Part shown: positions 1 to 11,524 of the stretch, piece after piece
Layout: each line of letters begins with the position of its first letter
Position numbering within the stretch: position 1 is the first letter of the stretch
DNA from: Salvia splendens
Taxonomy: Eukaryota > Streptophyta > Magnoliopsida > Lamiales > Lamiaceae
DNA length: 64,000 nucleotides
Direction of reading: 5' to 3'
NCBI RefSeq assembly: GCF_004379255.2
Contig: NC_056047.1
Span: 32,068,293 to 32,132,292 of the forward strand
Translations under genes and position numbers: made by a program
Notes under the pieces: model-generated
Database searches by the model: none
What the model was told of the DNA's origin: nothing
The model's input: the letters and a program-made list of their open reading frames with translations, nothing else

Positions 1-1
1 A

Positions 2-1266
2 GAGCTTCCAGAAGTGCCAAGTGTTACCAAAGCCCAAAGAATGAAGATCAAGAGTGAAGCGAAATACTACTTTTGGGACGACCCCTATTTGTGGAGGATA
101 GGGTCCGATCAAGTGATAAGGAGGTGCATTCCTGACTGGGATCAGCGGGATGTTTTGACCCACTGCCATTCGTTAGCATGCGGAGGACATTTCGGGTCCA
201 AGAAGACGGCTAGGAAGATTTTGGATAGCGGCTTTTATTGGCCAACCCTCAACAAAGATGCGTACGAGTTTTGCAGAAGTTGTGAGCGTTGCCAACTGAC
301 CGGTGGAATATCTGCCCGGGATGAAATGCCACAGGTCCCCGTAATAGTTTGCGAGTTATTCGACATATGGGGAATGGATTTCATGGGGCCTTTCCCTTCA
401 TCCTATGGGAATCTGTATATCCTAGTTGCTGTAGACTACGTCTCCAAATGGGTGGAAGCCAAGGCCACAGGCACGTGTGAAGCCAAGGAAGTGGCCAAAT
501 TCTTAAAGAGTCATATCTTCAGCCGATTCGGTGTGCCCAGGGCGATCATATCCGATCAAGGTACACACTTCTGTAATCGCACAATTGAAGTTTTAATGAA
601 GAAATACGGTGTGCACCATAGACTATCCAGCCCTTACCATCTGCAACCAAATGGTCAAGCAGAAATCTCTAACCGCGAAATAAAGAAAATTTTGGAGAAG
701 ACGGTGAACACTTCTAGGAAGGATTGGAGTGTAAGGTTAGAGGATGCTCTCTGGGCGTATCGAACAGCCTACAAGACTCCCATAGGCATGTCCCCTTACC
801 GGATTGTCTTTGGAAAGATGTGCCATTTACCAGTTGGAATCGAGCATACTGGGCAGTACAGAAAGTGAATATGGATGCTACAGCCTGTGAAGAGGAAAGG
901 AAGCTGCAACTGCAGGAGCTTGAGGAACTTAGATTGGAGTCATTCGATTCCGCCATGTGGTACAAAGAACGAACTAAATTATGGCATGATCGAAATCTGA
1001 GGACTAAGGAGCTCCATGTTGGCCAGAAAGTACTACTCTTCCAGTCAAGATTGAAGCTTATGCCAGGGAAACTCAAGTTCAAATGGACAGGACCTTACAT
1101 CATAACTGCACTCCGGTCCAACGGGGCAGTAGAAATTTCAGGGAGTTTTTCTAACTCTGAACCTTTCATAGTAAATGGGCATAGGTTGAAAATATTCAGG
1201 GATAATAGCGAGGTGGGTGTAGTGGATGAAATTCCACTACAGCCACTTACATCGGTTTCATACTGA
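2..1266 (+). pseudogene. Athila-like Ty3/gypsy integrase (3' end of pol), frameshifted
   Basis: The frame is open from the window edge, so the 5' part of pol lies outside. It encodes the integrase zinc-binding region (His/Cys residues at about nt 155-295) and the catalytic core with D at 377-379, D at 554-556 and E at 662-664, a D,D(35)E spacing. The wording around SDQGTHF and HLPV is typical of Athila-group integrases. After about nt 845 the reading continues in another frame ([12 protein letters not shown]) to a TGA at 1264-1266. The break fits a small, non-triplet deletion between short GAGCA repeats. The C-terminal part has the usual integrase tail (GQKVLLFQSRLKL, FKWTGPY). Catalytic residues are intact, but the frameshift makes the copy inactive as it stands. 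It acts in the same element as the ORF-1-like gene and LTR downstream. Confidence 0.9.
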
Positions 1267-1279
1267 TCAGTAAGATAGG

Positions 1280-1352
1280 AATTTGGAATTCCGCGCGGCC
1301 AGTTTCCCTTTGAGAATAGTATGCATATACTGGCCAAGTTGAATTCCAAATT
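1280..1352. repeat. Bipartite inverted repeat just after the integrase stop
   Basis: Outer 12-bp arms AATTTGGAATTC (1280-1291) and GAATTCCAAATT (1341-1352) enclose inner arms GGCCAGT (1297-1303) and ACTGGCC (1329-1335). As RNA this would form an interrupted hairpin 14 nt after the pol stop. Its function is unknown; it might mark the 3' boundary of the pol message. Confidence 0.7.
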
Positions 1353-1904
1353 ACCTAAGAAAGTTGTAAATATTGTAAATACGTAATTAATATTTGCACG
1401 CTAGATAATTCCTAAAAATCCAAAAAAAATATTTTCGGGCCTTAATGTTAATTTGAAGTGCGCATTGACCAAAGGATTGCTTATCTGGTGCTATTTCAAA
1501 ATGTTATTTAAGTGCCCATTTAAATTAGTCTCCTTTTTAGGCAAGTAGAGGAGGAATTATGGAAAGGACGAAAATTTGAATTAAAGCTTGTGCAGCTTTT
1601 GCAGGGTGACAGCAAGAGAAATGGCGCGTGAGCAGAGGGAAAAGACGCGCGGACCAATCAGAGGCCAGCAACCTCAACCGCCCTTCCCGTCTGAAACGTC
1701 GCGACCGGCTACCCCTGATAACCGGTTACAACCACCTGCAACTGCTCTCTCTCACCCGAATTAAACTTACCGTCCCAACACTTTTCCCTCACAAACCCTC
1801 ATTTTCAATTCGCTTTCAAGAAATCCTTGTCCATCTCTCTCGCGGAAACATCATTCTCAACCCTCAACCCTACCTTTTCACCACTAAATCGCAGATTTCC
1901 ACTC
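1353..1904 (+). other. Noncoding spacer between pol and the ORF-1-like gene
   Basis: There is no convincing coding sequence here. The last 280 bases are C-rich and lead to the ATG at 1905. A 5' leader or intron for the downstream gene could lie here, but I cannot place splice sites with confidence. Confidence 0.4.
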
Positions 1905-4888
1905 ATGGGGAAGAAAGCTTTCGCCCAGAAAATCAAACCGCGCCGCCAAGAAACCCAGGAGGCACAACCACAGCAAAATCCACCGCCACCAGCACCGACC
2001 GCTCAGCCACCACCTATGATTTCCATGGATGCCATGATGGCATTTCTTCGTCAACAGGACCCTACTCGGGACTGGACGGCGGCATTGACTGGTTTTGATC
2101 AAATGGGGGGCGTAGGAACCACACCCAGTGAACTCCCGCCTGCGCCGGACAGTCATGCAGCAGATTCAGTGCCGAATTCGGCAGAGCTTGACGCTATCAC
2201 CGCACATTACGACTCCGGCTCTGAGGAGCGTACGAAAAAGTCGAGTCAAGGCAAGACAACTCCGGAGGGGAGCGAAGGAACAGAGAAAACACCCGAAGCG
2301 GAGCCGGTAGTTCAAGAAGTGAGAAGGCCGGAAATAGATTTGAATGAATCGGCCAGAAAACAAGGCCTAATGACAGACGAAGAATTTGACTCGATTCTGA
2401 ACAGGGTCAACCAGAGAGAAGAGGACACTGCACCAATGGCTGAGGGTCTAGACCTCGCATTGGGGGCAGCAGGAAACAAGGAGAAAGCCACATCAGGAAA
2501 CATACCGGAAGGCCGACCTTTCCAGTTGGTAGGAGGGGAAGGAGAAGCACCGAGTAAAGAAAAAGAGCCAGTAGATCCCCGAGTAGAAGTAGGGGATGGT
2601 AGAATGCAGGTAGGAGAGGAGGAAACAGCTGCAGAAACCAATGAGCCAGAACCGGTGGCACCTCCGGTAGTGAAGCCCAAGCCCATAAAGCGGAAACTGG
2701 TGGTGAAAGCAGACCCCAAGGCAGACTCACCCAAACCGCGGAGAATTTCGCAGAGATGCTTGGGAAAGTGGGCAGCTAGTAGGGCGAAGCCGAACACAGA
2801 GGCAGATCCCGTGGAAATCTTGAGTGAAGAGGAGAGGACCACTCCCACAAAACCTGGGGAGGAGTCTTTACCTGTTACTGACCTAGAGGATACTGCAATG
2901 GAAACCGAAGCGGTCTCTCCAACACTGAGTGGCCAAGGTGAAGAGGCTGACGGGATGGCTGAGGGTCTGGACCTCGCATCCAGGTCAGTAGGCCACAGGG
3001 AGACCGGTCCTACTACCCAGTACCCATTTTCAACACAAGCTGAGAAAGAACCCGAAGTAGAGAACGACAAAGCTGAGGAGGAAGCCAGGTACCAGATAGA
3101 AAGAAAAAGGAAAGGAAAAGCCGTTGTGAAGAACAAGCCGAGTACCAAAAAACCGCGTACCGTGAACACATGCATCGTGATCACTGAGGCTGACCAGAGG
3201 ACCCCATCAAACCGGCAAACACAAAGTGACAGTGAATATGAGATCAGTGAAGAATCTGAATCCGATAGCGATACGACCATGGAAGATGAGGAGTACAAGG
3301 AGCAACAACTCCCTAACGATCATCGGGAACTATTGCATCCACCTGCAGAACCACTCCGATATAAGCGTTGGACGGTGGAGCTCACAGATGACGTGGTGGA
3401 GGGGATGCAATTTTTTGACTCCAAGGAGCTCCAATCCATCTATCGCACCAAGAACGCAAAGGCAAGAAGGTTAAGTGTGGAAAGGTAATTCATCTCCCCT
3501 CGTTAGATGAATTGAAGGTTCGGGAATCGTTTGTCGCCCTTTTCCACGAATTGGGTTTTGAATGGCTGTTAAGGAATGAGAATTTGAATGTTCCGGTCGA
3601 TTTGGCCAAAGAATTTTTCGCGACCTTTCGATTCAAGGTCACAACGGATTTGGATGTAGAGTGCATCAGTTTCAGAGTATTTGGAGGAGAGATTAGGATG
3701 AATTTGATTGAATGGACTGTTCGGCTAGGGATATGCAGTTTGGAGGAGGCCATAGGGCCTGAGTGGAGAGATAGGGAGCGGGGGATTCCCCGCAGGCATG
3801 TGGACTTTGAGCCCCAGGTAGCTTGGGAAGAGCTTACTCACCCCGGGGCAGGACATTTTCAGTCCACTATCTCCCGATCTATCCATCTCAACAATCCTAA
3901 TCTACGCCTGGTTCAACTCTTCTTGGATTACAACCTTTTAGGACAGTCGAATTCGGCAGTCCGGACATCGATGACGGAATTGTATCTTATGTGGTGTGCC
4001 AAGAGAGGCAAGAAGTTGCACTTAGGGTTCTGGACTGCATACACATGTCACCTCATCGCTACCCACCCAGCATGAAATATTTCCCTCTGCCATATATTGG
4101 GAATCTTTGTGAGAAACAACGTCACCGTTTCAGAGGACAAAGACTTAACCCCCTTGACGATGGTGGACGCCCCAGGATTGTTTGATACCCCCCTATTCGT
4201 CCGGACGAATGCGGTATACATGAGGCAAGGCGTGCCACACTTCTACGCGATGGGAGAGGAAGCTACACCCACTGCTCGGTTGGCAGCAGCTCATGAAGCA
4301 CCGGCACACGACCAGAGACAAGAGGGGATGGAAAAAGCTGTGGAGAAGATAGCGGAGGGAAGCAGACAGATAAGGGCAGAAATGATCGGATTGGCATCGG
4401 ACCAGGAACAGCGTCAAGCCAGAATGGAGAAGGAAATGGATGAAGTTAGAGAGAAGAATAAGCAATTGAAAGCAGAGATGGTCAAGCTAGCGGCAGTGAT
4501 GGAAAGGATGTTGGAGAGATCTGCAGAGCAGAAGACATTGGCTCAAAAGCAAGACGCTATGGAGACGTTAGTGACTACTTTGGGAGAGGAAAACCATCGA
4601 TTGATCACGGAGATGGGCCGGATGGCATCCGTGATAGATGTGTTGTTGGAAGAAGTGACCAGCCGGAAGAAAGAACAAGCTACAGGAACAAGCGGCCATG
4701 GAGGCCAGGACGATGAGACCCACCCACCAGAGACAATGATAGACGAGCCCGAGGAAGAGAACGCCGAGGTGCCGGCAGCAGCCGAGGAACCGGCGAAGGA
4801 GAGTGAGGATAACACTGGAACGGAAGAGGAACCCCTGGAAGAGCAGCCTACACCACCTGCCCCACGGAGGAGCAGGAGACTTCGCTAA
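1905..4888 (+). pseudogene. ATHILA ORF-1-like protein gene downstream of pol, one frameshift and one stop
   Basis: I chose the ATG at 1905 (MGKKAFAQK) over one at 1827 because the earlier codons look like untranslated leader. The first ~500 codons are low-complexity, Pro/Glu/Lys-rich, with a short internal repeat (MAEGLDLA at nt 2437 and 2956). The frame ends at 3486-3488, but the downstream frame is open upstream of that stop, so a frameshift lies near 3460-3470. The next block (3490-4075) resembles the ATHILA ORF-1 family: FRFKVTTDLD, LIEWTVRLGI, LYLMWCAKRGKKLHLGF. An in-frame TGA at 4073-4075 interrupts it and the same frame resumes to 4888. The C-terminal part (about 4320-4690) is heptad-like and probably coiled coil, then acidic, ending in RRSRRLR. 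This gene occupies the env-like position of Athila elements; its role is not established. Confidence 0.75.
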
Positions 4889-5017
4889 GACCACCCCCAT
4901 CTGACCAGTTAGTTTTTTTTTCTTTTTATTTTCTCGTTTTTAGCTCTTCGTTTGTTTTAATTGTGTTTTGTGTGTCTAGGTAGTATAATTTCTGTTTGTG
5001 CGCAAACCCGTTCATAA

Positions 5018-5232
5018 CACTTAGCCTATTCTATAGTCTAAGTGTGAGAAGTTAAGGGTTTGTCTTTTGACACATGTGTTGTGTTTTCTGTTTTTCGTAA
5101 GCATGATTGAGGCACACTTAGTCCGTTGCACGGCCTAAGTGTGAGGAGTTTTGTATATATATGTGTTTTGTTGGTTGCTGTTTAGGTTTTCAAAATCTCA
5201 CACTTAGCCTATTCCATAGGCTAAGTGTGAGA
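5018..5232. repeat. Three hairpins sharing the stem CACTTAGCC / GGCTAAGTG
   Basis: Hairpins lie at 5018-5048, 5113-5144 and 5196-5232. The third has 17-bp perfect arms and a 3-nt loop (TCC). The first two carry substitutions in the arms. TAAGTGTGAG recurs once more next to the 3' LTR at about 6703-6712. Reuse of one stem suggests a structured RNA or protein-binding element in the 3' region of the Athila-like element. Confidence 0.8.
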
Positions 5233-5277
5233 AGTTTTAGTTTTAATTTGTTGTTCTTGTCTGTTTGTCTATGTGTC

Positions 5278-5370
5278 CATCATACTGGCCATTACCTTTT
5301 CCACTTCACAGCCCTATCTGAGGGCAGACATTTGTGAAGTGGGAGGGGGGACGCAATGACCAGTATGATG
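5278..5370. repeat. 93-nt long hairpin
   Basis: Arms CATCATACTGG (5278) and CCAGTATGATG (ending at 5370) flank a second paired block, CCACTTCACA against TGTGAAGTGG, with a G-rich bulge on the 3' side. It follows the three CACTTAG hairpins in the noncoding 3' part of the Athila-like element. Confidence 0.7.
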
Positions 5371-6720
5371 AGTATGTGTATATGTGTAGTTTTTGTGTTC
5401 GTGCTTGTGTTAGTGTCCTGTTAGGTTTAGTTTTTTTATTTTGTGTGTTGATTAGGCTTAAAACTCAACCGTCTTGAGCTGACGGTGAAGGGAACTGAGG
5501 GAGATAAGACGTGCTGGAAAACCGAAACCACCCTCCCTAGTACCTCCTAGTCAGGATAGATGATGTGAGTATGAGAGAAAAGCCCATACTTAGAGCCAAG
5601 CGCGAAAGCCCTCTTAAAATGTGAGTTATAAGCTTTAAGTGGAACCACTTTCCACATATATGGAAAAGAAAGAGAGGCTGCCACAAATTGCCTAGGATGA
5701 AGTGACCACGGGTAGCAAAGACTGAAGGCAGTAGGAAACCCCCCATCTGAAAAAAAAAAAAAAAAAAAAAAAAAACCACCCTTAGAACCTTTTTTCCTAA
5801 CTCTTTTACCCAGATAAATACCCCTAGCCACTGGGACTGTGTGTGTGCAAAGCGTGAGGCGAATGAAGCCTACTGGCCAGAAGATGTACAAGAAAGCAGA
5901 CTCCAGCTGGGCAAGAAGGTTCGGAAGAAAATCGACCAGGGAGTTATCCCGGGTCCACAAAAAGAAAAAAAAGGGAGAAGAAGAAGAAGGAATAAGGGTG
6001 GCGAAGCCACAAAAAAAAAAAGAGAGAAGAATGTGGAGAAAAATGGTCAGAAACTTGACCACAAAAAAAAAGAGAAGGAATAAGGGTGGCAAAGCCACAA
6101 GATGATACTGAACAGTTGGAGACCCAAGCCAGAAGCGCCAGCTAAAAAGCAACTGATCAAAAGCCTACAGCACACAGTTCTCCCGCATTAATAAAATAGA
6201 AATTTTGAAAACTTAGAGCCTTAGGAACATCTACCCCAAAACGCTGCAACCCAATAGCCCCATTACAAGCCTTTAAGTCCTTCAGTAGCTGCACGTGAGA
6301 TCTAAGTCCGAAGCAAGTGTGGTTGAGCATATTGAGAGAATGCGGTCCAAACATTCCTGGTGAGGTATGAGAGACCGAGTGAATCTAGTGTTTGGGCGAG
6401 AGTTTGGGCGATCTTGACAAACGGATGTACTGACCAGGAAGGAATGGGGGGGTGGCAGGAGTTCAAGGCTGTCTAAGGCCGGATTGCACCAGATCCCGAG
6501 GTAAGGGATGGTTGAAAATATAGCCCAAATCTTTGTGTTTCGGTTTTATTTGTGTTTGTGTGTTTGTGTGTCTTTTTCTGTGTTTGCCCAAGTGTTTTTC
6601 TTTGCGTCGAGTCTAGTTTAGGTAGAGTCGGTCAGGGGGGTAACCAGGCTAGAATTCGACTTATTCGTTTTTGTTTGTTCTTCACGCTTGAGGACAAGCA
6701 TGTGGTAAGTGTGAGCAGTT
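5371..6720 (+). other. Noncoding 3' region of the Athila-like element up to the LTR
   Basis: This stretch holds an A-run at about 5750-5774, further A-rich patches, and a partly repeated block with GGAATAAGGGTGGC at about 5989 and 6078. A purine-rich stretch with TTGAGGACAAGCATGTGGTAAG runs into the TG of the LTR at 6721. Open frames here come from low base complexity and show no protein-like features. Confidence 0.6.
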
Positions 6721-8230
6721 TGATAAGTCGTATTCTAGGCCTAGGTTACTGGTCAGTATGATGTGCGTAATTGAATTATATCTGCAAAAACTAGTTGCTT
6801 AAGCGTGCAGGGTAAGCATTCTAGCCAGTAGGCAGAGTTTCAGACACTTCAAGTGAAAAGGGCGTCAGGACGATTACGTACTGACCAGTATACATGCAAA
6901 TATGGCTCGAGATGGAGAAGGAGGATAGCTGGGACTGCTCAATCACAAATAAGGGCAAAGAAGTCATCTCACCGCAAGGTCTTACCCTAAAAATCAAGGG
7001 TAAGCCTCCCTATAAAAGGAAGCCACTTGGAGAGAGAGAGGAATCGAATCATCATCATCACTCTTAGGTAGAATTCTCTGGGAGTTCAGTCCTTCAGCCC
7101 AGTCCAGAATCTCGTTTCTCGCCACTGCCATGGTCACTTGAAGATTTAGATGTTCCCGGAATTCCAGATCGTTCGTTCCAGCCAGCAGAACCGTAGTTAG
7201 AGATATCATCGCCCGGATTGGCAAAACACTTTTACTCGCTTTCGTAGTTTAATTCGCTTGCTTTCTTTACGTTGGATCTTTTGTTGCTTTTGGATATTTT
7301 CTGTTTTGAAGTACTTGTGGAAGATCCGAACGTGTTTATGCTATGAAGTTGATTTCCGTTTCGTATATTGTGTCATTTTCTTTTCCTTTCTATTCCGCCT
7401 AGTTAGCTCAGATCTAAGATTCCTTTGTGTTTTTTTTAAGTGCTGAAACTTTCCTTTCTTTGTTTCCATCAAAATTCCTTTAGTTAAGTGTGGAACTGTT
7501 GATCGTGAGTGAATCGCTGCATGTGAAGTCTTGTTTGAGTTCGTTTTCGTTTTCCTGCTGATCAGTATGCGGAGTTGCATTTTCTGTGCTTGATTTAAGA
7601 TTTGGTGTTCGTATTTGTGGATCTGTGTTCGCGAATTGATAAACTGTGTTTCCGTGTTGAATCTGGAATTGTTTTCTGATTTCAGTTTGTGTTGCTGAAG
7701 AAGATGATGTCCCTGTCAAATGTTGGGGACCACTTGCTTTTTAGATGCTTTTTGCTTTTTTTTACTTTTTGTCCTTTGCTTTTCGTTATAACCTGCAGAT
7801 CTGTCAGCCCAGTCACCTTGACTACCACTACCCTCTGAATATTCTGTCTAGCCCAAAATAGAATCCCATACCTTCCAAATATTTCCCGTTACAAAAATGT
7901 CTCCCTATTTCCACGTACACAGCTGCACCCCTACACTCCTTTCCCCATTCTAGTCAGTAGGAAATTACCTTTAAGTTCTTGCCTAGGTAGAGACTCAACC
8001 CGAGCGTGGTAGCTAACCAAACCATCCAGAATATCACCACAATAGTTTTAACGCACCATCTCTGTGGGATTCGACCCTTACCACCACTATACTGATCTGT
8101 AGAAGTGGGTTGAGGAATTTTTGAAACCAGGGTCTAGGCTTAGTTAGGATCTCTATCCTGACCAGTAGGATATATCCTTGCTTGAACGACACCTTAGCAC
8201 CCTGAGAAATCCATCGTTTCAAGAAGCACA
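6721..8230 (+). mobile_element. 3' LTR of the Athila-like element (right end uncertain)
   Basis: The LTR opens with TGATAAGTCGTATTC directly after the purine-rich tract. A TATA box sits at about 7008-7016 (CCTATAAAAGGA), and a T-rich region with cryptic ORFs follows. The segment CTGTGGGATTCGACCCTTAC at about 8060-8080 is of a kind common near the 3' ends of plant gypsy LTRs. No second LTR is in the window, so the right end is only a guess between about 8180 and 8340. Confidence 0.6.
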
Positions 8231-8760
8231 CCGGTTACTGATCTCAGAACCATTGTTCTTCTCCCTCCTTCCCTCTGCTACCTTGAAGTTTTAATCCAAA
8301 GTTAGTTTTCAAAATCTCTTTACTTTCATTCTGTTTTCTTTCATTATGCAAAATATTTTCAATATGTCTTTCATACTGTTTAATAACGGAATAATTTATC
8401 ATAACATATTAATCACAAACCATACGGTTCTAACCAATACGTTATTACACAATAAGGCTTCTGCCAATACGTGTTCTAACAACAAGGTTTTAACCAACAA
8501 GTTTGATGATTCAAAGCTATCAAAAGATATCCTGGGTGCAAATGGTATCAGAGCCATTTTAATGGCGGTAATGGATGTTATTAGACCTATAAATTCAACT
8601 ATCTTAATACTCGAAACTGAGATGATCAGATTATCCTTAGGAATAAACTTAGTCAAAGAAACGTTGGACTATCATCAGAAAAAGTATCATTTTATAAACT
8701 CAGAATGTCACTGTATCCGGAAAAACTATCATTTTATGCTGCAAACCTAAAATTTATAAG
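8231..8760. other. Unassigned sequence with a PBS-like motif
   Basis: A 134-codon frame (8346-8750) is not recognised and its last third already contains the ATCATTTTAT motif of the next region. TGGTATCAGAGCC at 8543-8555 matches the initiator-tRNA-Met primer site used by many plant LTR elements, and an ATGGCGG follows 9 nt later. This might be a scrap of a copia-like 5' end, but no LTR could be defined. Confidence 0.3.
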
Positions 8761-9620
8761 CCAAAAGTGTCATCTTAACACATAATCGGCACAATACATA
8801 ATATACAAACCTACAAAGCAGTAAACGTATCATTTTATCAACTCAGAGTATCATTTTTATAAGGTTACTGTCATTTTATCTGCTTAAATTATCATTTTAT
8901 CAGGTTAAAGTATCATTTTATTAAACAAAAATGTCATTTTATACACCAAAAATACCTATCATTCTATCTGCTGAAAGTATCATTCTATCCGGCAAAACTA
9001 TCATTTTATCCAGTAAACCTAACATTTATAAGCAAAAAGTATCATTTTATTAACTCAGAGTATCATTCTATCAGGAAAAACTATAATTTTTATAAGGTTA
9101 CTGTCATTTTATCCGCTTAAATTATCATTTTATCAGGTAAAAGTATCATTTTATTAAACAAAAATGTCATTTTATACACCAAAAATACCTATCATTCTAT
9201 CTGCTGAAAGTATCATTCTATCCGGCAAAACTATCATTTTATGCAGTAAACCTAAGATTTATAAGCCAAAAGTATCATTTTATCAACTCTGAGTATCATT
9301 CTATCCGGCAAAACTATCATTTTATCAGTTTTATGTCATTTTGTCATGTTAAAGTATCATTTTATCAGGTTATATGTCATTTCTTCAGCTAAACTATCAT
9401 TTTTATAAGGTTACTATCATTTTATCCGCTTAGATTATCATTTTATTAGGTAAAAGTGTCATTTTATGACAAATGTATCATTTTATAAACAAAAGTATCA
9501 TTTTATGTACTGAAAGTAACATTTTGTTAACAACACAGGTTGCAAAACTATCAACTCAGAATATTATTGTATTCGGCAAAACTATCATTTTATGCTGCAA
9601 ACCTAAAATTTATAAGCCAA
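8760..9620. repeat. TATCATTTTAT motif array with a 233-bp higher-order repeat
   Basis: The 11-mer TATCATTTTAT and close variants (TATCATTCTATC, TGTCATTTTATC) occur some 30 times, spaced about 20-30 bp apart. A higher-order duplication has a period of 233 bp: CACCAAAAATACC starts at 8944 and again at 9177. This is the internal array of a TIR-type element whose right end is at about 10302 (see next entry). Confidence 0.85.
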
Positions 9621-10302
9621 AACTATCATCTTAACACAAAAACGGCAATACATAATTTAATTAAATAAGAATTTCAGTACATCAGAAACATAAACCAATC
9701 GACAGCTAATATTCATCAAAAATCAAATTCAATGCATGAATCAAAACAATCAATAAATTAAAATATGAACACAATCAATAAGCTAAATAATAGATAATGA
9801 TTGTTACCTTCGTTATTTGCTACGTTCTCCATCGAAGCAAATTCTGACAGCTATTGAACAGATAATCAATGAAAATCTGGAGATTATGGAATAATGAACC
9901 AAATCGGAAGGAAATCTGGAGTCTATTAAAATAATTGGAAGGAAATCTGGAGTCTATTGAAATAATCGGAAGGAAATCTCTATGGAAATAATAGGAAGGA
10001 AATCTAGAGTCTATGGAAATAATCGGAAGGAAATCTGGAGATTATGGAAATATAGAGATTATGGAAATCTGAAACCAAATCGCGGAGAATAGGAAAGAAT
10101 CGAACTGAGAAAGAGAGAAAGAATGGAGCGAAATTAAGAAATTTAAATGAGGGAAATGACATATTTACCCCCATGCCTTTTTTTTATGAAGTAAATCTAA
10201 GTTTGAATCTCAACCACAAGATTAGAAAATAAGTGTGGTTCAGATTTGGTTATAGGGTTATTACGATATTTAGGGGTTATCATATGATCACAACTCTCTC
10301 TC
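9621..10302. mobile_element. Right portion of a (TA)n-anchored TIR element (element 0)
   Basis: Nucleotides 9896-10075 hold about five degenerate ~31-bp units based on GGAAGGAAATCTGGAGTCTA. The right end reads TGATCACAACTCTCTCTCTA and then enters (TA)n at 10303. Its complement, AGAGAGAGTTGTGATCA, matches the left end of the large element at 11525. A shared subterminal feature (AAATGACATATTTACCCCC at about 10154; AAATGACATAAATACCCCC near 15515 in the large element) supports one family group. I could not find its left end. Confidence 0.55.
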
Positions 10303-10317
10303 TATATATATATATAT

Positions 10318-10576
10318 GTGGATGTATTCATTTCCTTTTTGTATCTTTTGTTCTTTGTTCTTTTTAATCTCAGCCCCACGATTTTGTCATTCGACGGTTA
10401 GATTGGTGGCACGTGTCATTTAATAATGCAGATTTTCAGTTGAATAATGCACACCGACTAATAATGCACCATTATAGTGCAATAATGCAGATCATCTGGA
10501 CCGTTGATGAATGAGATCTAACGACCCATATTAAGAAGAATAAAGGATCTAAGGGATGAATAGGAGAATAACGCTC

Positions 10577-10579
<3 letters not shown>
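10318..10579. mobile_element. (TA)n-flanked element 1 with AATAATGCA motif array
   Basis: The segment lies between (TA)n tracts at 10303-10317 and 10580-10652. The motif AATAATGCA occurs about five times within 70 bp (10423-10490). TIRs are poor: TATTCATTTCCTT near the left end against the complement of AAGGGATGAATA near the right end. It carries no coding sequence. Confidence 0.5.

Positions 10580-10652
<73 letters not shown>
10580..10652. repeat. (TA)n microsatellite
   Basis: About 73 bp of alternating T and A with one G interruption. It separates elements 1 and 2. Confidence 0.95.
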
Positions 10653-11152
10653 GGTCCTATTAGGTTGACATTTTTTAGCTTAATTGAGAATTGGGATTTA
10701 TTTTCAGCCACTCATCCACAACATTTTCGAAATGTCAACTGCAAGTAGATTATGTCAACTTGGGGGTATTATCGTCAATAGCCTACACATCAAATGTCGA
10801 CAACTTATAGTTGACATTATATGTGTGTAGTTGACATGAATTGTATATGTGTTCACATGGATTGTACACATAGTTGACATTATATTTGTGTAGTTGACAT
10901 GAATTGTATATGTAGTTGACATTATATGTGTGTAGTTGACATGAATTGTATATGTAGATGACAAAAAAAAAATTTAAAAATTAAAATTTAAAAAAGTATT
11001 TATTGAATAAAATGTAACATGAAATTACCATTCCACCCTTTCGTAATAAATTAATCTAAAAATATTTTCCATGTGGCAAATTCTGGACCACTCATTTTTA
11101 TGATAATGCATCTCAATTCTCAATTAGGCTAAAAATCTCAATTGATCACAAA

Positions 11153-11153
<1 letters not shown>
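10653..11153. mobile_element. (TA)n-flanked TIR element 2 with GTTGACAT array
   Basis: Imperfect subterminal inverted repeats, 10671-10697 and 11110-11136, share TTTTTAGC and TAATTGAGAATTG. The right end contains TTGATCACAAAC. Between 10730 and 10960 the motif GTTGACAT or its complement occurs about ten times, interleaved with ATGAATTGTATATG. Both flanks are (TA)n. It is non-coding and so a non-autonomous element. Confidence 0.75.

Positions 11154-11213
<60 letters not shown>
11154..11213. repeat. (TA)n microsatellite
   Basis: About 60 bp of nearly perfect TA dinucleotides between elements 2 and 3. Confidence 0.95.
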
Positions 11214-11215
<2 letters not shown>

Positions 11216-11478
11216 GGTGTGATAAACTATAAACCCTCTATAATACAAACTATACAAACTTTAATCCTACTCACTTAATACAATTAATCAACGGTTAATA
11301 TAAGAGATTTTTCTAATGTCAACATTTCCTACAAATCTGTACACTCCGTTGACATCAGCCCCCCGTTGATAGAATTTGTACACTCCGTTGACATCAGCCC
11401 CCGTTGACATAATTTGTACACTCCGTTGACATCAGTTTGTATAGTTTGTATTATAGAGAGTTTGTATTTGATCACACC
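11216..11478. mobile_element. (TA)n-flanked TIR element 3, 263 bp, with GTTGACATCAG array
   Basis: TIRs of about 45 bp occupy 11216-11260 and 11434-11478 and match closely (GGTGTGAT... against ...ATCACACC). The interior contains about five GTTGACAT copies in a repeated block with TTGTACACTCC. (TA)n adjoins both sides. It is a short non-autonomous element. Confidence 0.88.
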
Positions 11479-11524
11479 TATATATATATATATGTATATA
11501 TATACATATATATAGAGAGAGAAA

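Noticed and set aside
5537..6152. Minus-strand 201-codon frame and plus-strand 80-88-codon frames
   Set aside because: They arise from A-rich low-complexity DNA (poly-F or poly-K products) in the noncoding part of the Athila-like element.
8543..8555. Primer binding site of an LTR element
   Set aside because: TGGTATCAGAGCC is a good match, but no LTR end, LTR pair or gag could be tied to it, so it is kept only as a remark under the unassigned segment.
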